Made by a program: the position numbers and the translations under genes. Shown here in pieces: positions 52,960 through 60,429 of a stretch of 64,000 bases of DNA. Each line of letters opens with the position of its first letter. Within the stretch, counting starts at the first letter, position 1. This DNA is from Pleurocapsa sp. PCC 7319 (GTDB taxonomy: Bacteria > Cyanobacteriota > Cyanobacteriia > Cyanobacteriales > Xenococcaceae). The notes beneath the pieces were generated by a model. It was not told the origin of the DNA. It saw nothing but the letters and a program-made list of their open reading frames with translations, and ran no database searches. Location: contig NZ_KB235922.1 of NCBI RefSeq assembly GCF_000332195.1, positions 3,817,322-3,881,321 of the forward strand, read 5' to 3'.

Positions 52960-53859
52960 TTAATAAAATGAATTTGAGATCTCAGTTAAGAGAAGTGGTA
53001 GAAACAGGCAGCCATCTAAGCCGATGTTATAGACATTTCTGGGAGTGTCGGGACTTAGAAGCCAAATTAAGACTAAATTGATCGCCAGCACAGGCAAGAC
53101 CACTTCTAATGCAGGAGAATTCAGTCCTGTTGTCCAGAACCAGACTAAAAAGGCAAACAAACTAAGATTTAAACCGGTCCAGATGAGGCGATTTCCTCTT
53201 ACTCCTAGCATCAGAGGCCAAGTCAGTACTCCCTGTTCTCGGTCTGAGTCGAGATCGCGAACGTCAAAGAGGTGGGAGTTAGTGCCTGTAAAAATTAATA
53301 AGAATAGAGCAGTCAGTGCTGCTGATTCTTCAAACATAACGCCAGCGTATGCTAGAGGGACAGCGACTAGAGCGTAGGTAATTATTCCGGCAACAATCCA
53401 AGCCTTAGCGCCAGGAACATCTTTGAGTCGGTACCACCGCAGATTTTGACCTCTAGCCCAAGGCAGTATGGGAATTCCGTAGATTAAAGGTAAGAGTCCA
53501 CCACAACTTACAAGTTGTACCTGAAACGGAGCTTGATATAGTAAAATCCCCAGTGTTAATCCCGTGACCAGTAAGAGGAGGCTAAAACTAGGATGGCGAA
53601 CGTAAGACTGAACCTTGGGGTCAGGAATAGGTTGGATGTAGGAGTCTAGAAGACGGTCTAAATTATAAAAAAGAAGAGCGGCAGCAAAAATGAGAGCAAC
53701 TGCTCGCCAGTTAGGAGGCAGGTTAAGGATTTCTTGGACAAAGTAAGTCAGGGAGGCGACTCCAGCAGCAGTCCAAATGCTGGGATAGATCAATATTTCT
53801 AAGAAGCGTTGGTAAAGCCACTGCTCGCTTGAGGATTGTTTTTGTTGGTGTGATAACAT
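52960..53859 (-). CDS. UbiA-family prenyltransferase-like membrane protein
   Basis: About 299 residues with 8-9 membrane helices. Two Asp-rich regions fit the UbiA pattern: FYNLDRLLDSY near residue 70 and SHLFDVRDLDSDREQG near residue 195. UbiA enzymes join prenyl chains to aromatic acceptors; the first motif is degenerate (NxxDRxxD), so substrate and even activity are unsure. ATG 53859 is used. A GTG at 53922 would add 21 residues and begins next to a GC-rich repeat with weak AAAGG upstream. Confidence 0.78.
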   Translation of the reverse strand: MLSHQQKQSSSEQWLYQRFLEILIYPSIWTAAGVASLTYFVQEILNLPPNWRAVALIFAAALLFYNLDRLLDSYIQPIPDPKVQSYVRHPSFSLLLLVTGLTLGILLYQAPFQVQLVSCGGLLPLIYGIPILPWARGQNLRWYRLKDVPGAKAWIVAGIITYALVAVPLAYAGVMFEESAALTALFLLIFTGTNSHLFDVRDLDSDREQGVLTWPLMLGVRGNRLIWTGLNLSLFAFLVWFWTTGLNSPALEVVLPVLAINLVLIWLLSPDTPRNVYNIGLDGCLFLPLLLTEISNSFY

Positions 53860-53924
53860 CGTAGATTTTAGTTTGAGAATCGACTTGTCTATGAGGAGAC
53901 TGTCAGTAGTTAGCTGCTGCACCT

Positions 53925-54238
53925 TTCGGCGATCAGCTTTGCTGGTGCGCGACGCGAAGCTAGTCCTTTAGGACATGCGGCTTAAGCCTTTGTTTAGGGC
54001 GGAGAGCAATCGCCTTGGTCAATTAATTGAGCAATAACCGAAGAAGTCCCAGTTCCTAATCCCATCGTAAGAGGGCTTATCTGTAGCAAGGGTCATGGAA
54101 ATAATTGTTTTTAGTTTGTGTTGATTTGTTTTTAAGGTAACGCAATATAAATTTTTATCGCCAAAGCTTGATTTATTTTGTCTATTAGTATATTAAACCA
54201 GGGTCGGTTTTTTCCATCTCGCTCAAACTGTTAATTAT
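53925..54238. repeat. GC-rich interspersed repeat and gene-free spacer
   Basis: About 53928-54013 is the same repeat type as at 25.6 kb: GCTGGTGCGCGACGCGAAGC, CCTTTAGGAC, and a 38-base block (53976-54013) matching 25693-25730 with two differences. From 54014 to 54238 nothing is supported. A 27-codon piece on the minus strand (TMGLGTGTSSVIAQLID, near 54020-54090) may be a gene remnant that I cannot identify. Confidence 0.6.
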
Positions 54239-55123
54239 TTATGCACAGATACGAAAAAGTAAGGCTTCGTAATCTCTATGATTAGTTAAAGATTCAGCTT
54301 CTACCAACAATTGAGTCGATTCTTCTGAATATTTGTTTATTTTGGTCAGACAAGCAGCTAAAAAAACGAAAGAACACCAATTTTGAGAATTTAAAGCAAT
54401 CGCTCTACGGAACATTAATTCGGCTTCTAAATAAAGTCCCATACGAAAAAGTGGCGCTGCATTATTATGCCAAAGAGTTGAAATTTTTGTAGGATTTGCT
54501 AATTTTAATTTTTCTATTGTTTCTATTTGTTCTTTAATTTTTGCTGTTAGTTGGATTGCCCGATCAACATTACCTTCAGCTTCTAATAAGTTTAACTCTA
54601 CTGCTAATATCTCAATCTCTACCCAGGTTTTGTTCTCCCAGTTAATATTCTCTAGCAGTAAGTTTTTCAGTTTAGCGATCGCATCTTCAGCCAATTTATA
54701 TCGAGTTGCGGTGCTAAAAATTCGCGCTGCTGTTCTGAAATAATAGAAGCGAGCCAATCTATTTTCTTGACTAGGTTCAGTATTGTCGATTAGTTGATTA
54801 AAAATATTAATCCAGTCATCAAGACGATTCAGTTGTAACCAACACAAGGCTTGAGTTCCGTCATTCATTACTTCTAATATATACTTAGAAGCTAGATTAG
54901 AAGAGATAGCCCATTTCAGATAATTCTCTTGTTGAGTGACAGCATCATTACAGCGGCGTAACATAGCAAGATTATCTACTAAATTCCACCAAGCCCAAAT
55001 CCTTTCTTCTACTTTTAAATCGGCTCGTAAATAATTTTCTAATAAATCTATGATCGCTTCCTTATTACCTGCTCTACTGTAATTTTCTACCTGTAAGCGA
55101 ATTTCTGTAAAACTATAGTTCAT
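54239..55123 (-). CDS. Alpha-helical TPR-like protein
   Basis: 294 residues, entirely helical, with loosely TPR-like repeats of about 34-38 residues (YYFRTAARIFSTATRYKLAEDAI; LWHNNAAPLFRMGLYLEAELMFRRAI). Trp-rich in the N-terminal third. No signal peptide or membrane helix, so probably a cytosolic scaffold or adaptor. No family name is apparent. Just upstream on its strand is a partial copy of the RND-derived repeat, then the DUF5615 remnant. Confidence 0.75.
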   Translation of the reverse strand: MNYSFTEIRLQVENYSRAGNKEAIIDLLENYLRADLKVEERIWAWWNLVDNLAMLRRCNDAVTQQENYLKWAISSNLASKYILEVMNDGTQALCWLQLNRLDDWINIFNQLIDNTEPSQENRLARFYYFRTAARIFSTATRYKLAEDAIAKLKNLLLENINWENKTWVEIEILAVELNLLEAEGNVDRAIQLTAKIKEQIETIEKLKLANPTKISTLWHNNAAPLFRMGLYLEAELMFRRAIALNSQNWCSFVFLAACLTKINKYSEESTQLLVEAESLTNHRDYEALLFRICA

Positions 55124-55175
55124 CTTTTATTCGTTCTGCTTGGAGTTGTAGGGCGTGATCTCGCTCATTCTTCTA

Positions 55176-55442
55176 TTAAAGGGGTATTTTAGCAATCCGA
55201 TTTATCCATTCTTCTGTACTTGAAACAGCCCAAATTAAGATTAATTCTTCGATAATAATTTCGATTGGTACTTTTCTTGAAACAATAATCACTCCTAAAC
55301 TTTGATTATTGGTAATAAACTGGGCAAATTCTGATGGCATTGTTTTGCGATCGCGTAGCGCCTTGGCTTCGCCAAGATCGTGACTAATTAGAATGCGTTG
55401 TTGTTGTGCTGCAATCGCCAATACCTCCGTATCCTTATTCAC
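55176..55442 (-). pseudogene. DUF5615 PIN-like protein, N-terminus lost, repeat inserted
   Basis: 88 codons from a GTG. The central AIAAQQQRILISHD is the DUF5615 (Mut7-C-like PIN) core, and VSSTEEWINRI the usual tail. The family's first about 30 residues, holding the first catalytic Asp (LLDENL-type), are missing and the upstream DNA is repeat. Between HD and RKTMP an extra LGEAKALRD is encoded by a 27-bp palindromic insert (CTTGGCGAAGCCAAG) within a GATCGC site. Probably a dead toxin-like gene. Confidence 0.72.
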
Positions 55443-55504
55443 AATTTAACAAACTTGCATAAATGAGATCGCCTTTTAGACATAATCAAAAAACAGCGAT
55501 CGCG

Positions 55505-55571
55505 CCAAGGCATAATAAAGAGAAGCATCGTATTCCATTCCTTCTGCTTGAAGTTGTAAGGTGTGATCGCC
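55505..55571. repeat. RND-derived HIP1-bordered repeat, copy 1
   Basis: AAGCATCGTATTCCATTCC followed by TTCTGCTTGAAGTTGTAAGG and GTGATCGC. The complement reads AEGMEYDASL, the segment that precedes the RND fragment at 59.28-59.59 kb. A shorter piece (TTCTGCTTGGAGTTGTAGGG) lies at 55134-55153. Confidence 0.75.
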
Positions 55572-55700
55572 TTTCAGACACAATTAAGAAAAACTGCCTT
55601 TTTCTTTCCCTAAAAATTTAGTTCGAGTAATAAATTTGTTTTGGCTAAAATTAAAAAGCTATATGATTTGGTATTTTGTAACATTAATTGCTATCAAAAT

Positions 55701-55931
55701 ATGACTGAGTTACTACGTTTGGCGATCGCCGAAATTGAAAAACTGTCACCAGAACAACAAGATGCGATCGCTTCTAGATTTTTAGAAGAATTACAAGATG
55801 AGCAAAAGTGGTCAACCCGCTTTAATTCAACAACTGACGAACAATGGGATCGGATGGCGGAAATGGTGCGACAGGAAATTAATAGTGATGAAACTGTTTC
55901 GCTTGATGATTTTCTTTCGACTGAAAAATGA
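55701..55931 (+). CDS. Type II antitoxin of a RelE/ParE-type pair
   Basis: 76 residues from the ATG encoding MTELLRLAIAEIEKLSPEQQ; an upstream TTG would add 20 unlikely residues. Helical, acidic, with the SPEQQDAIASRFLEEL stretch common in cyanobacterial antitoxins next to ParE-like toxins. It overlaps the toxin start by 4 bases (ATGA). It would neutralise the toxin and probably repress the pair. Confidence 0.82.
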   Translation: MTELLRLAIAEIEKLSPEQQDAIASRFLEELQDEQKWSTRFNSTTDEQWDRMAEMVRQEINSDETVSLDDFLSTEK

Positions 55932-56197
55932 AATCGAGTGTCACTAAGTCATTTCGTAAAGGATTCAAGCAGCTTCCTCCATCAGTTTGGAAACAGGCTA
56001 TTAAAGCATACAAACTGTGGCAAAAAGATTCATCTCATCCCAGTCTTCAATTCAAGAAAGTAAGTCAGAAACAACCAATTTATTCTGCTCGCGTAAGTTT
56101 GAACTACAGAACTTTGGGTTTGTTGGAGTCAGATTGTATTTACTGGTTTTGGATTGGTACGCATGATGAATATGATGAATTGCTTAAAAGAATTTAA
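55928..56197 (+). CDS. RelE/ParE-superfamily toxin
   Basis: 89 residues. The fold is visible from KSFRKGFKQLPPSVWKQAIKAY (helix pair), SARVSLNYRTLG (core strand with Arg), and YWFWIGTHDEYDELLKR (C-terminal strand and helix). It resembles mRNA-interferase RelE/HigB types. Translation is coupled to the antitoxin upstream. Confidence 0.87.
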   Translation: MKSSVTKSFRKGFKQLPPSVWKQAIKAYKLWQKDSSHPSLQFKKVSQKQPIYSARVSLNYRTLGLLESDCIYWFWIGTHDEYDELLKRI

Positions 56198-56244
56198 TTT
56201 AAAATGAAAAGCGATCACATTTCACCACATAATTTTAAAACCAG

Positions 56245-56317
56245 AGATCGCAACTAACCATAAAAGAGAGAAGCATCCTACTCCATACCTTCATCTTGGA
56301 ATTGTAAGGCACGATCT
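56245..56317. repeat. RND-derived HIP1-bordered repeat, copy 2
   Basis: GATCGCAACTAACCATAAAA, then AGAAGCATCCTACTCCATAC and TTCATCTTGGAATTGTAAGG, ending ACGATCTC. The complement shows the same RND frame with an in-frame stop (GME*DAS). It is nearly identical to the copy at 63714-63783. Confidence 0.75.
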
Positions 56318-56352
56318 CATTTCACCACATAATCAAAAAATAGCAATTTGCT

Positions 56353-56757
56353 TTACTGCTCTAACCAATTTTCCAGCTTCAAGCCATCAATATTTTTAAA
56401 ATGACGAATATTATTGGTAACTAATGTATCGAGGCGAGAACGTGCAACGGCTGCAATCAAAGCATCTATTTCTCCTGTAGGTTTTCCTTTGCTTCTTAGT
56501 TCGCCTTGAATCAAACCAAACTCTAACGCAGCAACGCGATCAAATTCAATAATTGCTACTAAAGATAAGAAATTTTTCAAATTTACCAGATTTTTCTCAA
56601 CTTTTTGGGAACAGTAAACACCTTTATAAAGTTCGCCTAAAACAAGAGTGGGAATATAACATTGAACTGCTTTAGCCATAAAAATTGGCATAACTATCGG
56701 ATTAGCCTTGATTAAAGCAATACAGATATTACTATCGAGTAAATACACATTTGCCAC
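56353..56757 (-). CDS. vapC: VapC-type PIN-domain toxin
   Basis: 134 residues. Acidic residues of the PIN site: Asp in YLLDSNICI (residue 8), Glu in LVLGELYKG, Asp in TGEIDALIAA and the C-terminal TNNIRHF. It should be an RNA endonuclease acting on tRNA or rRNA. Directly downstream of its antitoxin, 1 bp apart. Confidence 0.92.
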   Translation of the reverse strand: MANVYLLDSNICIALIKANPIVMPIFMAKAVQCYIPTLVLGELYKGVYCSQKVEKNLVNLKNFLSLVAIIEFDRVAALEFGLIQGELRSKGKPTGEIDALIAAVARSRLDTLVTNNIRHFKNIDGLKLENWLEQ

Positions 56758-56758
56758 C

Positions 56759-57025
56759 TCAATCGTCTAGTGAATCGATTTGTCGTCCATAATAGCTGTG
56801 ACGTTTTCGATCTATTTCAGCAAAGATGGTATCAATTTCTGAATCGTTTTGCCATGCACCTAAAACTTGTTCAATTCGGTTTTGCCGTTCTTGCGGACTA
56901 AGATTAGCGAGGGGATGAAACGTTACAGGGGAAATTTCTACTATAATCTCTTCTCCATCAGCAATATTATTAACTTGTTCTAGTAATTCTATTGTTTGAC
57001 CTCGTTTGATACCTTTAATTTTCAT
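56759..57025 (-). CDS. vapB: VapB-type antitoxin
   Basis: About 88 residues from the ATG encoding MKIKGIKRGQTIELLEQ, the typical start of these cyanobacterial antitoxins (AbrB-like strand pattern). An ATG at 57070 would add 15 residues. The C-terminal half is acidic and helical for toxin binding (RQNRIEQVLGAWQND). Operon with vapC. Confidence 0.82.
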   Translation of the reverse strand: MKIKGIKRGQTIELLEQVNNIADGEEIIVEISPVTFHPLANLSPQERQNRIEQVLGAWQNDSEIDTIFAEIDRKRHSYYGRQIDSLDD

Positions 57026-57293
57026 ATCTTTTTTGGCATAGAAATTTGCTTGATATTCATATTTTGTCATTTCTTGTGGTTAAAGTTGGTTAAATGATAG
57101 CGATCGCATTGCACTACATAATTTTAAAATAGCGATCGCAAATGTAGCTTTGAAACTGGGTTTTTCTCATCAAAGCCACCTCAGTTGTTACTTTAAAGAT
57201 TAGTAGGAGTAGCGCCCAAAGAGTTTAGAAAGCTTTTATAGCAGTCGAAGCAAAAGTTAAGATCGATTTGCCATACTGAATTTTACCTTAGCA

Positions 57294-57875
57294 ATGAATC
57301 GAGCTTTTTTTGACTATATTCAACAACTTTCACCAGAATTAAAATTTGATGCCAGACTTGTTCGATCTTTTTTAAAGTCTCAAAAAGTTTCTAAAGGGGA
57401 ATTTATATTTCATCAAGGCGATGTGTGTAAAGCCGTTTATTTCACTCTAAACGGCTGTTTGAGAAGCTTTGTCATCACAAAGGGGAAAGAATACACTTTA
57501 TTTTTTCATTCCGAAAAGCAAACTTTTGGAGATTATGAAAGTTTCCAAAAACAAACACCAGCTTGTTTTTCCTGTCAGGCGATTGAAGATTCCGAAATCC
57601 TTATATTCGATCACCGAGCAATAGCTTTTTTTGAAAATGCTCCCGACGGACAAAAGTTTTTAAGACTTGTGGCTGAAGACTTAGCGTTTTTTCTTCGAGA
57701 TAAATTACTTTCTCTTTTTTTAGATACTCCTGAAGAACGCTATCTTAAACTTCTCAAAAACGAACCAGAATTATTACAACGTCTTCCTCAATATTATTTA
57801 GCTTCTTATTTGGGTATCGAGCCTGAATCTCTCAGTCGTTTAAAACGAAGAGTATATCAAAAAGAAATTTCTTAA
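57294..57875 (+). CDS. Crp/Fnr-like regulator
   Basis: 193 residues. cNMP-binding-type barrel (about 20-120; FIFHQGDVCKAVYFTLNG) and a short C-terminal HTH (about 150-190; LPQYYLASYLGIEPESLSRLKRR). It resembles the short Crp-family regulators that control a neighbouring stress or catabolic gene. The next gene, a SnoaL-type protein, starts 68 bp downstream and could be its target or operon partner. No Cys cluster for Fe-S. Confidence 0.88.
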   Translation: MNRAFFDYIQQLSPELKFDARLVRSFLKSQKVSKGEFIFHQGDVCKAVYFTLNGCLRSFVITKGKEYTLFFHSEKQTFGDYESFQKQTPACFSCQAIEDSEILIFDHRAIAFFENAPDGQKFLRLVAEDLAFFLRDKLLSLFLDTPEERYLKLLKNEPELLQRLPQYYLASYLGIEPESLSRLKRRVYQKEIS

Positions 57876-57943
57876 CTTAAGTCAATGCTCCTTGTTTGTC
57901 TGCTTAGTAAAGTGATGAAAATATACTATTGCAGAAAAATACT

Positions 57944-58348
57944 ATGTTACTCGAACAGAATAAAGCGATCGTCATTAAAATGTATCGAGCATTCGATCGT
58001 CAGGATGTCGAACAAGGACAGAAATTTATGGCTACTGACATTGTAGGTCATGGAATGTACGGGATTACTCGCCAAGGTGTAGATAGTTTTATAGAATACG
58101 CAATGTCAATGTTTAGTGTATTCCCAGATGGTTGTCATCAAATAGATGAAATCATTGCAGAAGGCGATAAAGTTGTCACTCGTAGAATATTTTGCGGAAC
58201 TCATCAGGGAGAGTTGATGGACGTTCCAGCTACAGGTAAAAGGGTTCGATTTTCATTTGTTCACATCGATCACATCGTAGATGGCAAAGTTGTCAAACAC
58301 TGGGGACAAGCAGATGTGTTTAGTATGATGCAGCAGTTACAAAAATAG
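57944..58348 (+). CDS. SnoaL-like ester-cyclase-fold protein
   Basis: 134 residues. NTF2-like cone fold: KMYRAFDRQDVEQGQKFMA, VFPDGCHQIDEIIAEGDKVVTRRIFCGTHQGE, GKRVRFSFVHIDHIVDGKVVKHW. The conserved HW near the end fits the SnoaL/ester cyclase group. Substrate unknown. ATG 57944 preferred over TTG 57929. Probably co-transcribed with the Crp-like regulator. Confidence 0.85.
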   Translation: MLLEQNKAIVIKMYRAFDRQDVEQGQKFMATDIVGHGMYGITRQGVDSFIEYAMSMFSVFPDGCHQIDEIIAEGDKVVTRRIFCGTHQGELMDVPATGKRVRFSFVHIDHIVDGKVVKHWGQADVFSMMQQLQK

Positions 58349-58422
58349 TTTTAGTTTTAGAAACAAGAAATTCTTAACCCAAGTCAATGAGAAGAATAGG
58401 AGTTGCTTAATAGGATAACGAA

Positions 58423-58540
58423 TATAGCGGTTCTCAAATAAGTGAGGTACAAATATAAACTTAGTCAAAAACCTGAAAACCCCTATTCCCTATTCCCTGA
58501 CTCCACCAAGGCGTATCTCATTAATACGAGAACCGCTATA
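58423..58540. mobile_element. MITE family B with (TATTCCC)n core
   Basis: 118 bp. Terminal inverted repeats of about 28 bp: TATAGCGGTTCTC...AAGTGAGGTAC at left and the complement GTATCTCATTAATACGAG, then AACCGCTATA at right. Centre CCCTATTCCCTATTCCCTG is heptameric. Ends TATAGC/GCTATA resemble family A, implying the same transposase type. It sits just before the Rieske gene and donates codons to a spurious longer frame. Confidence 0.75.
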
Positions 58541-58570
58541 CATAGTCAATCGAAAGTTTATATAACCGTA

Positions 58571-59143
58571 ATGAATCCTATTTTAAAAGGCGCACCTTGG
58601 TTAATTGCTCACCGCTCGATGTTAGGAATAAATCGACCCTACAAAATAACTTTAAATGGAAGCGATTATGTTATCTGGCAAAACGATCAAGGAGAAATTT
58701 CGGCTTTAGATAATATTTGTCCTCATCTGCAAGCACCTCTATCTAATGGCTGGATATGTAAGTCTCGTAACTCTATTGTCTGTCCGTATCATGCATTAGA
58801 ATTTGATCGCGAAGGTAGACTGCTGAAAACTTTCCCTTCTACTACATTGTTTAAAGCTAAAATTCCCTTGGGTGAATTACGGCAATTCTTTATTCTGTAT
58901 CCAGAAACAGAGAATCGCACTCGTACTTTTGTTTTGTCTTATGCCAATTGGAAAAGTCCACTAACAAAAGTGCCTGTAATCAAAAATCTCATCGAGCGAT
59001 CGCTTGTAGAATCGACAGCTAAAATTGTCGAGCAAGATAGCAGTGCGGTAGAAAGTTTATATCCCAGACAAAAGCCAAAAATCAGGTTGCCGAAAGAAGA
59101 GATTATGACTTATGTTGAAGAGCTTTATTATCAGTGGGAATAA
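58571..59143 (+). CDS. Rieske 2Fe-2S protein, oxygenase core lost
   Basis: 190 residues from the ATG encoding MNPILKGAPWLIAHRSML. The Rieske site is intact: CPHLQAPLS (Cys-His) and CPYHALEFD (Cys-His). It then jumps directly into FFILYPETENRTRTFVLSY, a strand from late in the catalytic domain of Rieske non-haem iron oxygenases, and a tail. Relatives run to about 330 residues; the missing middle would hold the His/His/Asp iron site. So it can carry electrons but should not oxygenate. It may be an internally deleted pseudogene that stays in frame. Confidence 0.75.
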   Translation: MNPILKGAPWLIAHRSMLGINRPYKITLNGSDYVIWQNDQGEISALDNICPHLQAPLSNGWICKSRNSIVCPYHALEFDREGRLLKTFPSTTLFKAKIPLGELRQFFILYPETENRTRTFVLSYANWKSPLTKVPVIKNLIERSLVESTAKIVEQDSSAVESLYPRQKPKIRLPKEEIMTYVEELYYQWE

Positions 59144-59276
59144 CTGAGAAATAGACAGAATTTAAACTACAGAGCGATCGCTTTTCCCTCGTTAAAGATT
59201 TAGAAGAGTTATTGATAAGTGATTGTGTTGTTGAGAGAAATCGCATAGTCTCATTTAGATGTTTTAAAAACTTATC

Positions 59277-59594
59277 TTATTGACTTTTCTCCTCTACTAA
59301 TTCTCTAGATTCTTCTTGTTGTCGCTCTTGCTCTTTGATACTTCTTCTAGGTTGAAAATCCTGTAATAATCCCATTAAAGGGGAAATTACTGTTGGAGTT
59401 AAGAAAGTAGAGAGAGCTAAACCGCCTGTTAGAGCAATACCCAAGCCTTGATAGAGTTCTGCGCCTTTCCCTGGAAGAATAGCAAGGGGTAACAGACCCA
59501 GTACGCTAGTTCCAGCCGACATAAAAATGGGGCGCAAGCGATCGCCTATCCCATTATAGAGAGAGGCATCGTATTCCATGCCTTCTTCTTGGAA
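59277..59594 (-). pseudogene. RND efflux permease, C-terminal fragment 1
   Basis: About 105 codons: EEGMEYDASLYNGIGDRLRP then IFMSAGTSVLGLLPLAILPG, ALTGGLALSTFLTPTVISP and a charged tail. This is the last pair of membrane helices of an AcrB/HAE1-type permease (normally about 1050 residues). An in-frame stop at 59595-59597 and the absence of the remaining 950 residues make it non-functional. Nearly identical to the fragment at 61819. It contains the source sequence of the short repeats nearby. Confidence 0.88.
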
Positions 59595-59749
59595 TTATAA
59601 AGCGCGGTCAGCTTCGCTGGCTCGGAACGAGATCGCAGTTCACCGCAGAATTTTGAAAAATAGCGATCGCCGACAAGATAATATACAGAGGTATGGTATT
59701 AAATAAATGTTCGCTCGATTATGAGTAACAGTTAATAAAATTACAATCT

Positions 59750-59959
59750 ATGCCCAGAAAAATTCGAGAATTAAAATCTCAAATTACTCGTGAAGGATTT
59801 GTTTATTTACCTAAGCGTGGCAAAGGTAGTCACGAACGCTGGCGACATCCCTTACTAAAGAAAACACTCACCATTTCAGGCAAAGACGGAGATGATGTAC
59901 CACTATACTTAGAGAAGCAGCTAGCTAAGTTATTGATTGAATTGGAAGAGTTGAGGTAG
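59750..59959 (+). CDS. hicA: HicA-type toxin
   Basis: 69 residues. KIRELKSQITREGFVYLPKRG, catalytic His in GKGSHERWRHP, and the C-terminal VPLYLEKQLAKLL. Typical HicA mRNA interferase. The antitoxin gene follows 10 bp later, its ribosome site (AGGTAGGAAAA) lying in the toxin's last codons. Confidence 0.9.
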   Translation: MPRKIRELKSQITREGFVYLPKRGKGSHERWRHPLLKKTLTISGKDGDDVPLYLEKQLAKLLIELEELR

Positions 59960-59969
59960 GAAAAATTTT

Positions 59970-60188
59970 ATGAACCAATACAGTATGGTCGTGCAATGGA
60001 ATGATGAAGATCGTCTTTTTTTAGTTACGATACCAGAATTTGCAGAAAGAGTTGTGATGCCTTGTACTCATGGTAAAACTCGCGAAGAGGCAATTCGCAA
60101 TGGAGAAGAAGTAATTGAAATGTATCTAGAAGCTTGGGTTACAGAAGGCGAATCTATTCCCGCACCTAATACGCTACAAATTGCTTAA
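59970..60188 (+). CDS. hicB: HicB-type antitoxin
   Basis: 72 residues, short HicB: YSMVVQWNDEDRLFLVTIPE, THGKTREEAIRNGEEVIEMYLE. The partial RNase-H-like fold neutralises HicA. It lacks a C-terminal DNA-binding domain, so regulation is probably by the complex or by another protein. Confidence 0.9.
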   Translation: MNQYSMVVQWNDEDRLFLVTIPEFAERVVMPCTHGKTREEAIRNGEEVIEMYLEAWVTEGESIPAPNTLQIA

Positions 60189-60263
60189 AATTTGAACTTG
60201 AGGAAAAGCGATCGCATTTTACCCCATGATTTTAAAAATAGTGATCGCAACGAACCATAATAT

Positions 60264-60385
60264 AAAGAAGCATCGTATTCCATACCTTCTACTTGAAGTT
60301 GTTATTGATAATAGATTGTACAGAGCAAGCTGAATGGAAAGGAATTGTGCTGTATTTGCCTTTATGACTATTTAACCGCGATCGC
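60264..60385. repeat. 122-bp perfect direct repeat, left copy (includes RND-derived part)
   Basis: Identical to 62801-62922 as far as I can compare base by base. The first about 40 bp are the RND-derived segment (AAAGAAGCATCGTATTCCAT). The rest (GTTATTGATAATAGATTG ... AACCGCGATCGC) occurs only in these two copies and ends in HIP1. The pair encloses the esterase, RND fragment 2 and Uma2 genes. Confidence 0.88.
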
Positions 60386-60429
60386 GACTCGACACAATAA
60401 AAAGAATCGAGACTGTTTATTATGTAATG

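Noticed and set aside
54014-54100. Minus-strand piece TMGLGTGTSSVIAQLID as a gene remnant
   Set aside because: Too short and no matching neighbour fragments; family could not be named.
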